Shown here: positions 16,523 through 24,530 of the stretch, piece by piece
Numbering within the stretch: position 1 is the stretch's first letter
Layout: the number at the start of each line of letters is the position of its first letter
NCBI GenBank assembly: GCA_964420395.1
Contig: CAYQTJ010000008.1
Coordinates: 1-43,655 of the forward strand
Direction: 5' to 3'
DNA length: 43,655 nt
DNA from: CAVSZB01 sp964420395
Lineage (GTDB): Bacteria; Krumholzibacteriota; Krumholzibacteriia; LZORAL124-64-63
The notes under the pieces: model-generated
Told to the model about the DNA's origin: nothing
The model's input: only the letters and a program-made list of their open reading frames with translations
Databases searched by the model: none
Translations under genes and position numbers: made by a program

Positions 16523-17092
16523 TCACGGGGCGGTCGCCGAGGCGATCCCGACCAGGTGCAGCAGTTCCGCGACGACTTCGCGCCGGTCCGGGTCCGCGGC
16601 ATAGGCGGCGGCCACCAGCCGCCGCGCCGCCGGCACGTCGGCGCACGCCTTGCCGCGGGCGATCAGCTCGCGGCAGGCGGCCGGCATCGGGCCCCAGTTC
16701 CCGCACTCCACGAAGCGGTCGCTCAGGAAGATGAACTTGGGGATGGCCTCGCCGCCGTTCGTGAGGTAGCGGGCGAAGAGGTCGGGGCGATCGGCCCGGG
16801 CCAGGTAGCGCACCTGCAGCCGGTCCGTGGCGCGGGCGAGCCGTTCGAGCACCGGCACGTGCCGCACGACGTCGCCGCACCAGTCCTCGGCGATCGCGAC
16901 CACGTGCACCGGGCGGGGCAGGTCCCGCAGTCGCGCCGCGTCCGCCGCCGTCAGCGGCTGCGCCTCGGCGTCGGCGGCGATGCGTCGGCGGTTCTCCTCC
17001 GATTCGCCGTCGCCGATCCAGGCGGCGAACGGTCGACCGGCCGCGAACACGGCGGCCCAGTCAGGCACCGGCAGCAGCGGCGGCTTCGGCAT
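16523..17092 (-). CDS. Thioredoxin-fold protein with a single active-site cysteine (Thioredoxin_9-like)
   Basis: This 189-residue cytoplasmic protein has a thioredoxin fold. The motif position reads EDWCGD (Cys72) instead of WCxxC, followed by a cis-proline region AIPK (Ile117-Pro118) and a WGPMP segment. This combination, together with RYLTNGGEAIPKF, belongs to a family annotated as thioredoxin-like in many bacteria, in which the Asp after the Gly is normal; the missing second cysteine is therefore not decay. Cys130 and Cys140 could be resolving residues. The function is unknown, though single-cysteine chemistry (monothiol or bacillithiol-type exchange) is possible. ATG start with AAGGAGAGG close upstream. 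It converges on the methyltransferase gene with 27 bases between stops and lies 44 bases after the Wzi-like gene. Confidence 0.8.
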   Translation of the reverse strand: MPKPPLLPVPDWAAVFAAGRPFAAWIGDGESEENRRRIAADAEAQPLTAADAARLRDLPRPVHVVAIAEDWCGDVVRHVPVLERLARATDRLQVRYLARADRPDLFARYLTNGGEAIPKFIFLSDRFVECGNWGPMPAACRELIARGKACADVPAARRLVAAAYAADPDRREVVAELLHLVGIASATAP

Positions 17093-17136
17093 GGTCCTCT
17101 CCTTCCGCCTCCGCCACCGGCGAAGGCCGGTGCAAG

Positions 17137-18852
17137 TTAGCGCCGGAGCAGGACCGCCGCCCGCCACCAGGCGGTCCGCGCCCCCGGGGCGTCGGCGGCG
17201 TACGGCGTGACCCGCTCGTCCACGCGCGCCGCCTCCAGCCCCCAGGCGCCCAGTCCGTGCGCGGGGCGCAGCGCGACCCCCCAGGTGCTCCGCTCCGCGC
17301 GTGACGGCGTCGCCCCGCGCCGGCCGGCGGTGGCGCGCTCGCCGCGCAGTTCCAGTTCGAGGCCGGCGCCGCGCGGCCGCCAGCGCAGAAGGCCGGCCCA
17401 CGACGCGCCCGAGCCGCCGAGCGGGTGGCCGAGCAGCCAGCCCCGGTGGGTGTAGCCGCCGGTGAACGCGGCGTGGCCGTACCAGAGGACCAGCGGATGC
17501 TCCAGCTCCGTGTACTCCGCCGCGAGGTCCCAGCGGGGCCCCACCAGTTCCACGCCGGCCACCGACGCCGGCGCGGAGATCTGCGGCAGCAGGGGCACGA
17601 AACCGGGGGGATTGAAGTCCTCGCCGCCGTACTCCCAGTAGGCCCGCCCCGCCGCGGACGGCAGCAGCGGCCACGGGGCCCGGCGCCAGCGCCCCTCGAG
17701 ATTCACGGCGAACAGCCGATCGGTGACCGGCCCCCGCTCCGCTTCGGCGCGGGTGGTCGAGAGCACCGGCAGCGCCACCTGCAGCAGGTCCGGCAGGAGC
17801 GATCCGGAGCGCGGCAGGGCCAGCGCGCCGAGCGAGGCTCCGGCGGTGAGCCAGCGGGCCGGCCGCCACGCCAGCAGCCACTGGCCGAACCACGGCTCGT
17901 CGCGGCGCGGCGCCGCGGCCGACCAGCCGTCGCCGATCTCCACCGTCTGGGCGGAGGCCCGCCCCACCCGCACCAGCAATGCGTCCGGCGCGAGCGGGCG
18001 GAGCGGACCGCGCCAGGCGAACGGCGCCGCGCGCCGCAGCGTCACGGTCGGCAGCGCGGGGCCGGTGGCGTCGAGGAGCAGCCCCCCCCCGTCGCCGGGG
18101 CCGCTGCCGGCCGGGCTCCAGCCGAGCGCGAGCGCCCAGTTCCCGAATCGCGCCCCGGCCACGGCGCGCGGCCAGGCCAGGCGCCAGGCCCCGCCCGCCA
18201 GCCGCGCGTCGCGCCGGGCCGGCGCGCCGGTGGCGAGCGGCCAGCCGTCGTAGAGCAGCGGCGCGGCCGGGATCCGTCCGGTCGCGGCCAGCCGGCCGGC
18301 CAGGCGCGGCGTCACCCCGCCCCACCACCGGCCCGAGGCGACCGACACCGTCGGCTCGAGGCCGAGCGCCAGCCCGGGCGGATCGGCCAGCCCCGACTCG
18401 CCGGCGGCGATCGCGCCGAGATCGCTCTGGACGAGGCGCGCGCGCCCCCCGTACCGGATCGCCCGCCGCTCGTCCGGTCCGGCGAAGGCCGCGAGCAGTC
18501 GCGCCGCCAGGGCGCGCTCGTCGGGATCGTCGAGCGCCGGGCCGGCCGCGCGCAGCAGCGCCGCCAGTTCGGCGCGCGCCAGGGGACGGTAGGCCGGCGG
18601 GGCGAGACCGGCGGTGAGGACGAGCCGCCGCAGGACGGTCCACGGCACGTCGCGCAGGTCGGGTTCGACGAGGGAAGTGGGCTCCGCGGGGGAGGACTGG
18701 GGTGCCGCCGGCACGGGGACGGCCGGCAGGAAAACGATCAGCAGGACGGCAGCGCCGACGGACGCCCGCCCCCGCGACAGCAGCGCCGACCGGCCGCTCC
18801 CGCGCCGCACGGTCGGCAACCGACCGTCAGAACGGCAATTATGCCATTCCAT
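17137..18852 (-). CDS. Wzi-like capsule-assembly outer-membrane protein
   Basis: This is an exported beta-barrel protein of up to 571 residues. A basic N-region is followed by a hydrophobic core (GAAVLLIVFLPAVPVPAA), a signal peptide ending near residue 50. A short helical region with ARAELAALLRAAG comes next, then alternating strands rich in Trp, Arg, Gly and Tyr to the C-terminal Arg-Arg. Features of the Wzi/capsule-assembly family include LVQSDLGAIAAGE-type strands, YWEYGGEDF, and a late YTHRGWLLGHPLG block. In enterobacteria Wzi anchors capsule to the surface; no other capsule genes are visible here. The start is uncertain: ATG at 18852 lacks a Shine-Dalgarno, and an in-frame GTG in PTVRRGSG just before the signal peptide is equally possible. 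The AT-rich stretch upstream may hold the promoter. Confidence 0.75.
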   Translation of the reverse strand: MEWHNCRSDGRLPTVRRGSGRSALLSRGRASVGAAVLLIVFLPAVPVPAAPQSSPAEPTSLVEPDLRDVPWTVLRRLVLTAGLAPPAYRPLARAELAALLRAAGPALDDPDERALAARLLAAFAGPDERRAIRYGGRARLVQSDLGAIAAGESGLADPPGLALGLEPTVSVASGRWWGGVTPRLAGRLAATGRIPAAPLLYDGWPLATGAPARRDARLAGGAWRLAWPRAVAGARFGNWALALGWSPAGSGPGDGGGLLLDATGPALPTVTLRRAAPFAWRGPLRPLAPDALLVRVGRASAQTVEIGDGWSAAAPRRDEPWFGQWLLAWRPARWLTAGASLGALALPRSGSLLPDLLQVALPVLSTTRAEAERGPVTDRLFAVNLEGRWRRAPWPLLPSAAGRAYWEYGGEDFNPPGFVPLLPQISAPASVAGVELVGPRWDLAAEYTELEHPLVLWYGHAAFTGGYTHRGWLLGHPLGGSGASWAGLLRWRPRGAGLELELRGERATAGRRGATPSRAERSTWGVALRPAHGLGAWGLEAARVDERVTPYAADAPGARTAWWRAAVLLRR

Positions 18853-18910
18853 CAATAATTTACGAACGGCATCAGAAAATATGATACAATATACCCAAGC
18901 TGCTTCATAG
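18835..18910 (-). promoter_or_regulatory. AT-rich patch, probable promoter region of the Wzi-like gene
   Basis: About 75 bases drop to well under half GC inside a genome segment above 70%. On the minus strand it contains TATATT, TATCAT and AAATTATTG. I cannot choose a confident pair of promoter boxes. The contrast in composition and the position at the gene's 5' end suggest a regulatory role; transferred DNA is the alternative. Confidence 0.4.
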
Positions 18911-19031
18911 GTGACGACCCGGGAATCGAACTCAAGGCGGCGCAACCTTGGATTGGCTTCGGGTGACCGTGAAGCGGCTTATCTTCTCGACCGCGTGGGC
19001 GCCTCAGGCGCCCACGCGCGTCTAGGCTACC
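18905..19031 (-). other. Structured non-coding region with tRNA-like T-arm sequence
   Basis: Read on the minus strand, the left end carries GTTCGATTCCCGGG, matching the invariant T-loop of tRNA (TTCGATT), and the right end carries GGTAG and AGACGCG, like a leucine-type D-arm. But the T-stem has one A-C mismatch and two G-U pairs, no matching 5' acceptor strand exists, and a 12-bp hairpin replaces a normal anticodon arm. Two more small stems (GCTTC/GAAGC and CAAGG/CCTTG) lie between. It could be a decayed tRNA, a remnant left by an integrating element, or an unknown small RNA. No protein can be supported here. Confidence 0.35.
18992..19018. repeat. Perfect 12-bp inverted repeat with 3-base loop
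   Basis: Arms 18992-19003 and 19007-19018 are exact complements around a three-base loop. Neither strand has a T-run after it, so it is not a classic intrinsic terminator. It lies between the M16 terminator and the Wzi-like gene. Confidence 0.85.
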
Positions 19032-19077
19032 ACTCCCCACCCCGCCCGGTCAATCACGGTGATGCCCGCCGCGCAAA

Positions 19078-19107
19078 GGAAGGCGGCCCCCCGCGGAGCC
19101 GCCTTCC
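19078..19107 (-). terminator. Terminator-like hairpin after the M16 genes
   Basis: A 10-bp perfect stem (19078-19087 with 19098-19107) and 10-base loop begin 26 bases after the stop of the last M16 gene. On the minus strand it is followed by TTTGCGC, a short T-run. Its position at the end of a long minus-strand run supports termination. Confidence 0.6.
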
Positions 19108-19133
19108 CGCAACGCACGCCGGGCCGGCGCGCC

Positions 19134-21269
19134 CTACTTGAACGTCTCGGCCGTGACCGCCGGGTTCGCCTCGAACGCGTCGAGCGTCCCGGTGGCGAAC
19201 ACCTCGCCGTCGTGCCTGATGGTGACGCTCTTCGCCAGCTTCAGGCCGCCGAAGAGCCCGTACTCGCCGTACACGGTCTGCTGGGTGACCGGCGCTCCGG
19301 TCACCATCGACTGCGCCTTGGTCTCCTCGATCGCCGGCAGCCCGGTGGCCGGATCGAGGTAGTAGAGCAGGTAGTCGCCGCCGGCGCCGGTCACGTAGAC
19401 CCGCTCGAGCGTCCGGCCGTCGACCTGCGCTGGCTCGAGCGCCTGGCAGGTGAGCTGCGCGCGGTCGCGCAGGACCCGCAGCAGTTCGGTCTCCATCGCC
19501 TCGCGCGCCTTGGCGGCCTCCTCGGCCCCGATCTCCTTGCGCCCACGGGGGGACTCGGACCAGCCGCCCTGGCCGTTGATCACCTGGGTCATGTTGCCGA
19601 ACGGCGTCGTCTGCACGACCCGCATCCGGTCCGGCAGGACCGCGGTCTCCTCGACGCCGAACTCGAGCGACATGCCCTGGATGGTGGCCGACAGCGTCTG
19701 CTTGCGGTGCCACCCCTTCAGGCCGGCCACCGGCTTCGCGCCGACCGCCCCGGCCGCCTTCGCCAGCAGTTCCTGCCCCTTCGCGAGCGACTCCGGCGTC
19801 GCGGCCGGCACGCTGAAGGCGACCTTCGGCTCCGGGATCGTGATGTCCACCTTGTTGACCGGACCGAACACGGTCAGGTCGCCGTCCCACTCCGCGGGGT
19901 TGCCCACGGCCAGGACGGAGAGGTTCTCCGGCTTCCAGACGGCCCGGCACGCGGCCTGGACCTGCTCCGGCGTCATCGTCTTCACCGCGGCCAGGTACTG
20001 CTGCAGGAAGTCGGCCGGGTAGCCGTACATCTCGTAGAGCACCACGCGGTCGAGGATCTCGCGCTTCGTGTCGAAGTTGAAGACCTCGGCGTTGAGGATG
20101 CTGTCCTTCGCGCGCTGGAGTTCCTCCGCCGTGACCGGCTCCGACGTCATGCGCCGGATCTGGTCGATGATGACCCGGGTGGCGTCCTGCGTGGAGCCCG
20201 ACTTGGTGCCGACGAAGGCGGTGAACACGCCCGGGAACCGCCAGCCGGTGCCGGAGGCGCTGCCTGTCGAGTAGGCGTAGCCGCGGTTGCTGCGCACCTC
20301 GACGAACAGCCGCGAGGCGAAGCCGCCGCCCAGGATCCGGTTGGCGACCTGGATGCCGGCGTACGACGGATCGCTGGCGCGGATGCCGAGGTGCCCGAGC
20401 AGCACCGTGGACTGCGTGAGGTCGGACTTGTCGACGACGTTCACCGTCGCCGGGAACTCGGGAATGGCGGGATCGGCCGGCAGCGGCACGGCCGCCCTGG
20501 CCCAGCCGGCGAACGCCTGCTCGAGCTTCGCCTTCATCGCGGCCGGCTGGAAGTCGCCGATGACCACCATGTACGTGCGGTCGGGGCCGACGTGGTCGCG
20601 GTGGAACTTCACCAGGTCGTCGCGGCCGATGGCGCCGATCGTCGCGTACTCGGGGATCCGGCCGAGCGGGTGATCGGGGCCATAGATGACGCGCGCGAAC
20701 TCGCGCCGCGCGATGGTCATGGGATCGTCGTTGCGCCGCGCGATGGCCGACGTCTGCTCCTGCTTGGCCAGGTCGATCTTGTCCTGGTCGAAGCGCGGCG
20801 CCGCCAGCACCTCCGCCAGGATGGCGAGTGCCTTGTCGAAGTCCGTGCTGAGCGCCGAGAGGTAGGCGCCGCCGGTTTCGTCACCGATGTAGGTCTCGAC
20901 CTCGGCGCCCATCGCCTCGAGGGCCTCGTCGATGGCGTCGCCCGACCACGTCGGCGTGCCGCCGGTGCGCATGACGCTGCCGGTGATATCGGCCAGGCCG
21001 ACCTTGTCCGACGGCTCGTAGAGCGCGCCGGCGCGAATCGTGGCCGACAATTCGATGAGCGGGAACGTGTGGTCCTCCGCCAGGTAAAGCACCATGCCGT
21101 TGGCCAGCACGGCCCGCTCGTAGGCCGGGACCTGCACCTCGCCCAGCGGCGCGAGCTTGAACTTCTCCCACGGCCGCGCGCCCCCCTTGCCCGCGTCCGC
21201 CGGCGCGGCGGCCGCGACGCAGAGGGCGATCAGTAGCAGGCTCCCCAGGGTCATCCGGTTGCGATTCAT
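19134..21269 (-). CDS. M16-family peptidase-like protein, inactive partner subunit
   Basis: This exported protein of 711 residues has a signal peptide (NRNRMTLGSLLLIALCVAAAAPADA). Two M16 repeats follow (about 40-260 and 270-480), with a C-terminal extension of about 230 residues. The position of the zinc motif HxxEH reads GLADITGSVM, so the metal ligands are absent and it cannot be a peptidase alone. The second half keeps the M16 Arg/Tyr signature: FASRLFVEVRSNRGYAYS. The C-terminal extension (about residue 480 on: LKGWHRKQTLSATIQG...ITYxD-like strands) resembles outer-membrane lipoprotein-sorting-type beta domains. The active M16 gene lies 43 bases upstream, so the two probably make a heterodimer, as in other paired M16 systems. 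ATG with AAAGGAA upstream. Confidence 0.88.
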   Translation of the reverse strand: MNRNRMTLGSLLLIALCVAAAAPADAGKGGARPWEKFKLAPLGEVQVPAYERAVLANGMVLYLAEDHTFPLIELSATIRAGALYEPSDKVGLADITGSVMRTGGTPTWSGDAIDEALEAMGAEVETYIGDETGGAYLSALSTDFDKALAILAEVLAAPRFDQDKIDLAKQEQTSAIARRNDDPMTIARREFARVIYGPDHPLGRIPEYATIGAIGRDDLVKFHRDHVGPDRTYMVVIGDFQPAAMKAKLEQAFAGWARAAVPLPADPAIPEFPATVNVVDKSDLTQSTVLLGHLGIRASDPSYAGIQVANRILGGGFASRLFVEVRSNRGYAYSTGSASGTGWRFPGVFTAFVGTKSGSTQDATRVIIDQIRRMTSEPVTAEELQRAKDSILNAEVFNFDTKREILDRVVLYEMYGYPADFLQQYLAAVKTMTPEQVQAACRAVWKPENLSVLAVGNPAEWDGDLTVFGPVNKVDITIPEPKVAFSVPAATPESLAKGQELLAKAAGAVGAKPVAGLKGWHRKQTLSATIQGMSLEFGVEETAVLPDRMRVVQTTPFGNMTQVINGQGGWSESPRGRKEIGAEEAAKAREAMETELLRVLRDRAQLTCQALEPAQVDGRTLERVYVTGAGGDYLLYYLDPATGLPAIEETKAQSMVTGAPVTQQTVYGEYGLFGGLKLAKSVTIRHDGEVFATGTLDAFEANPAVTAETFK

Positions 21270-21312
21270 CGCGTGATTCCTTTCCCGGCCGCGCGCGGCG
21301 GCCCGGCTGGCG

Positions 21313-22851
21313 TCAGTTCGCCGAGCCCTTGGCCTTGTCCCCGCCCCTGGCCGTCTCGATGGCCGCGACCGTGCGATTGCTGACCTTGAAGAGCTCGCGC
21401 GAAACGCGCTGGACATCCTCGAGGGTCACGGCATCGATCTTGTCGACCTGGCGGAACATGTTGCGCCAGTCGCCGGTGAGCATCTGGTAGGAATTGAGCT
21501 GGTTCGCGAGACCCTGGTTGCTCTGCAGCGAGCGGATGAAGTCGGCGCGCGCGCGCGCCTTCACGCCGGCCAGTTCGTCCGCCGTGACGCCGTCCGCCAC
21601 CATCCGGTCGATCTCGGCCAGCATGGCCGCCTCGCACTGCGCGGAGGTGACCCCCTTGGCCGGCACGGCGATCACCAGCATCAGGCCCGGGTACTTCGTG
21701 CCGGGGTAGCCGGCGAACGACATCGCCTGGACCGCCAGCTTCTGCTCCTTCACGAGCGCCTTGTAGAGGCGGCTGGAGCGCCCCTGGCCCAGGATGCTCG
21801 CCACGGCGTCGTACACCGAGTCGTCCGGATGGTTGACGCCGCCCTTGTGGTAGCCGACGAAGACGAACGGCTGCGCGGTGTGCTCCACGATCAGCCGCTT
21901 CTCGCCCTTCTGTTCCGGCTCGACGGTCACGACCTCCGGCACCGGACGCGGGCCCGGCACCTGGCTGAAGTACCTGCGCGCCAGCCGCTCCACCTCGGCG
22001 CGGTCCACGTCCCCCACCAGGGACACGGCCATGTTGTTGCCGACGTAGTGCGCGCCGTAGAACGCCTCGCAGTCGGCGCGGGAGATCGACTGGAGGTCCG
22101 ACATGTAGCCGATCGTGGCGTGCTGGTAGGGATGCGCGCTGAAGGCCATGTTCTGGAACTGCTCGATCAGCATGCCGATCGGGTTGTTGTCCGTGCGCAT
22201 GCGCCGCTCTTCGGTGACCGGGCCGTCCTTCTCCGTGTAGAACTCGCGCATGACCGGCCTGGCCATGCGGGAGCTCTCGAGATAGGCCCACAGTTCGAGC
22301 CGGTTGGCCGGCAGGCTGTAGTAGTAGTTGGTGGCGTCGGCGCCGGTGGAGGCGTTCAGCCCCACGCCGCCGTTGTTCTCGACGATCTGCCCGAATTCAT
22401 TGCTCACGACGAACTTGCGCGCGGCGTCGCGGGCGTCCGCGAACGCCTTCTCCAGTTCGCGCAGGCGGGTCGTGTCGGCGAGCGCCCCGCGCATCCGCTC
22501 GGCGCGCAGCGCGGCGAACGCGGCGTCCTCCGCCGCCATCGCCTTCGCCTCCGCCTTCGCGTCGGACGTGCCGATCTCCGGCGTCCCCTTGAAGGCCATG
22601 TGCTCGAGGATGTGCGCGAGCCCCGTGATCCCCTGCACCTCGTTCACGCTGCCGGCGTCGACGTAGGTGTTGAACGAGAAGACCGGCACTTCGGGGCGAC
22701 GCAGCACCAGGAAGTGCAGGCCGTTGGGCAGGGTGAACTCCTCCACCTGGTTCTCCAGGTCGCGGTAGTCGCCCGCCAGGGCGGGGGCGGCCGCCAGCAG
22801 CAGGGCGAGCGCGGCCAGGACCGCGCCGCACGGTCGTTTGGTTCCGGGCAT
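21313..22851 (-). CDS. M16-family zinc metallopeptidase, active subunit
   Basis: This exported zinc peptidase of 512 residues has a signal peptide ending near AAAPALAG. The inverted zinc motif is HILEH (80-84) with Glu83 catalytic, followed by MAFKGT, and the third ligand is probably a Glu in VTEERRMR (about 216-217). Between them lies an unusual Ala/Glu/Arg-rich helical insert of about 55 residues (about 93-150), after which the substrate-binding NASTGADATNYYY segment resumes. The second M16 domain has SSRLYKALVKEQKLA. M16 peptidases clip short or unfolded peptides inside a closed chamber. ATG with GGAGG 6 bases before it. It is co-directional with the inactive partner (43 bases) and 143 bases behind the DNA glycosylase gene. 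Confidence 0.93.
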   Translation of the reverse strand: MPGTKRPCGAVLAALALLLAAAPALAGDYRDLENQVEEFTLPNGLHFLVLRRPEVPVFSFNTYVDAGSVNEVQGITGLAHILEHMAFKGTPEIGTSDAKAEAKAMAAEDAAFAALRAERMRGALADTTRLRELEKAFADARDAARKFVVSNEFGQIVENNGGVGLNASTGADATNYYYSLPANRLELWAYLESSRMARPVMREFYTEKDGPVTEERRMRTDNNPIGMLIEQFQNMAFSAHPYQHATIGYMSDLQSISRADCEAFYGAHYVGNNMAVSLVGDVDRAEVERLARRYFSQVPGPRPVPEVVTVEPEQKGEKRLIVEHTAQPFVFVGYHKGGVNHPDDSVYDAVASILGQGRSSRLYKALVKEQKLAVQAMSFAGYPGTKYPGLMLVIAVPAKGVTSAQCEAAMLAEIDRMVADGVTADELAGVKARARADFIRSLQSNQGLANQLNSYQMLTGDWRNMFRQVDKIDAVTLEDVQRVSRELFKVSNRTVAAIETARGGDKAKGSAN

Positions 22852-22994
22852 GAATGCCTCCGTCGGGTAGGCCCCCGCGGGGCGGGGGCGGCCAGGACTC
22901 GCCCGGGCGCGGGCCGGGCGGGAAAGCGCTCGGTCGGGAAGGCGCATCGGGGCAGCGGGAGCGGGGCGCACGCTAGCACCGGGCCCGCGCGGTG

Positions 22995-23573
22995 TCAAAT
23001 CGGCCCCGCGGCCTCCTCCGTCGCCACGAAGCGCCACGGCCGCTCCGCCGCCCGCCGGACGCCGATCCGCGGCGTCGCCACGATGCCGGGCGGCGGTCCG
23101 CGGCGCGCCAGGACCCGCAGGCGCGGCCCCTGGGCCCGCTCCCCGTTCCAGGTCCGGTCGATGCCGAGCGCGCGGCAGAGCCGCCCCGGCCCGTCGCAGA
23201 GCGCCGACGGCCGCGGCGGGCGGCCGCCGGTCGCGCGCCGGCGGGCCATCAGATCCAGCCCCGCCACCGGGGCGAGCGCCCGGATCAGCACCGCGCCGGC
23301 CGCGCCATCCCGCTCGGTGACGAAGTTGAGGCAGTGGTGCAGGCCGTAGATCAGGTAGACGTAGGCCAGTCCGGCCGGGCCGAACATGATGGAGGCGCGC
23401 GGCGTCGGCCCGCGGGCGGCGTGCGAGGCGGGGTCCTCCTCGCCCAGGTACGCCTCCGTCTCGACGATGCGGCCGGCGGTGAGGGTGGGTCCCCGACCGG
23501 TGACGACGACGCAGCCGATCAGGTCGCGCGCCACCTCGAGCGTGGAGCGGGCGAAGAACGCCGGCGGCAGCAC
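22995..23573 (-). CDS. mpg: DNA-3-methyladenine glycosylase (AAG/MPG family)
   Basis: This enzyme flips out and excises alkylated or deaminated purines (3-methyladenine, 7-methylguanine, hypoxanthine), starting base-excision repair. The short protein (192 residues) has the family opening LPPAFFARSTLEVARDLIG and the active site GRIVETEAYLG with catalytic Glu40, Tyr42 and His51. The intercalation loop follows in MFGPAGLAYVYLIYGLHHCLNF, then ALIRALAP, and a conserved GPGRLCRALGI block. The GTG at 23571-23573 fits the family N-terminus but has no clear Shine-Dalgarno. The frame stays open upstream into the permease gene, where a start overlapping its stop would be CTG. The enzyme is cytoplasmic, and its place between transporter and peptidase genes looks incidental. 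Confidence 0.93.
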   Translation of the reverse strand: MLPPAFFARSTLEVARDLIGCVVVTGRGPTLTAGRIVETEAYLGEEDPASHAARGPTPRASIMFGPAGLAYVYLIYGLHHCLNFVTERDGAAGAVLIRALAPVAGLDLMARRRATGGRPPRPSALCDGPGRLCRALGIDRTWNGERAQGPRLRVLARRGPPPGIVATPRIGVRRAAERPWRFVATEEAAGPI

Positions 23574-23638
23574 CGCGCCCAGGGGGGGCGCGCCGGGCGG
23601 GGCGGCCGGGCCGGGTCTCGCGCGGCGGGCAGGCCTGG

Positions 23639-24502
23639 TCAGCGGAAGATCTCCTTGCGGCGCAGCAGCCAGGCGCCGAGCACGCCGGCCACGACGGTGG
23701 TCGCCAGCAGCACCACCAGCGACCGCCACTGCGGCACCGGCGCCTCGTGCTGGACCTGCCGCAGCAGCTCGAGCAGCAGGTTGGGGACGCTGCGCGTGCC
23801 GGCCTCGGTGCTGCGGATCAGGTTGCGCAGGTGGAACACGACGGTGAGCTGCTGGATGCGCGCCGGGATGTTCCCGGTCATCGTCTCCCACCCGAACGCG
23901 AACAGCAGGGCCGCCAGCATGGGACGCTTCAGGCCGGTGCCCATGGCGGCGAAGATGGCGGTGTAGACGAACGCGCCGAGCACGACCACGCCGATCGTGA
24001 GCAGGTACGAGCGCACGAACTTGGCGGTGAGCGCGTCGAAGTTGCCGGCCACGATGACGGCGAAGCAGAGGGCGAGCGATCCGGCCAGCAGCGTGGCCGC
24101 CACCGTCTGCGCCGCCACGAGGCGCCCGAGGTGGATGGCGCCCCGGCCGACGGGACGGGTCCAGTAGTAGAGGATCGTCCCCTCCTCGACCTCCTCGCCG
24201 ATGGCCGACACGCCGAACGCCAGGGAGACCAGCGCGGTCAGGAACGGCACGTAGACGATCCCGCCGAGGTTCGCCATCAGCAGCGAGGCGGAGACGGCCC
24301 CCTCGCGGTTGAGCAGCCGCCACGCCACGCACATCAGCACCGGCACCAGCATGACGGCGCCCATGGCCACCAGGCGCCGGCGCCGGGCCATCTCGCGGTA
24401 GGAGAACCAGCCGATCCAGAACGCGCCGGTGGCCAGCGGCAGTTGCCGCTCGCCCGCCGGCACCGCCCCGTCCGCGCCCTTCAGCTTCGCCAGCAAGCCC
24501 AC
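23639..24502 (-). CDS. ABC-2-type transporter permease
   Basis: This is a membrane protein of 287 residues with about six hydrophobic helices. It opens with a cytoplasmic amphipathic stretch, then WIGWFSYREMARRRR, a helix, and after YVPFLTALVSLAFGVSAIGEEVEEGTI the typical ABC-2 sequence: a conserved acidic pair followed by YYWTRPVGRGAIHLGR. Such permeases pair with the ATPase encoded just upstream. The substrate is unknown; this type of ABC-2 system exports drugs, lipids or peptides or acts in envelope maintenance. GTG start with GGGGAGG 7 bases upstream; it follows the ATPase by 28 bases. Confidence 0.82.
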   Translation of the reverse strand: MGLLAKLKGADGAVPAGERQLPLATGAFWIGWFSYREMARRRRLVAMGAVMLVPVLMCVAWRLLNREGAVSASLLMANLGGIVYVPFLTALVSLAFGVSAIGEEVEEGTILYYWTRPVGRGAIHLGRLVAAQTVAATLLAGSLALCFAVIVAGNFDALTAKFVRSYLLTIGVVVLGAFVYTAIFAAMGTGLKRPMLAALLFAFGWETMTGNIPARIQQLTVVFHLRNLIRSTEAGTRSVPNLLLELLRQVQHEAPVPQWRSLVVLLATTVVAGVLGAWLLRRKEIFR

Positions 24503-24530
24503 GCCGAGCCTCCCCGCGCGCCCCGCGCGC

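Noticed and set aside
16523..18643. 706-codon fusion of the Wzi-like and thioredoxin genes
   Set aside because: The upstream part is a wrong-frame reading of the Wzi-like gene. The thioredoxin gene has its own ATG and ribosome site.
18911..19030. Functional tRNA gene
   Set aside because: T-loop sequence matches, but no complementary acceptor strand, a mismatched T-stem and an abnormal anticodon arm. Kept only as a tRNA-like region.
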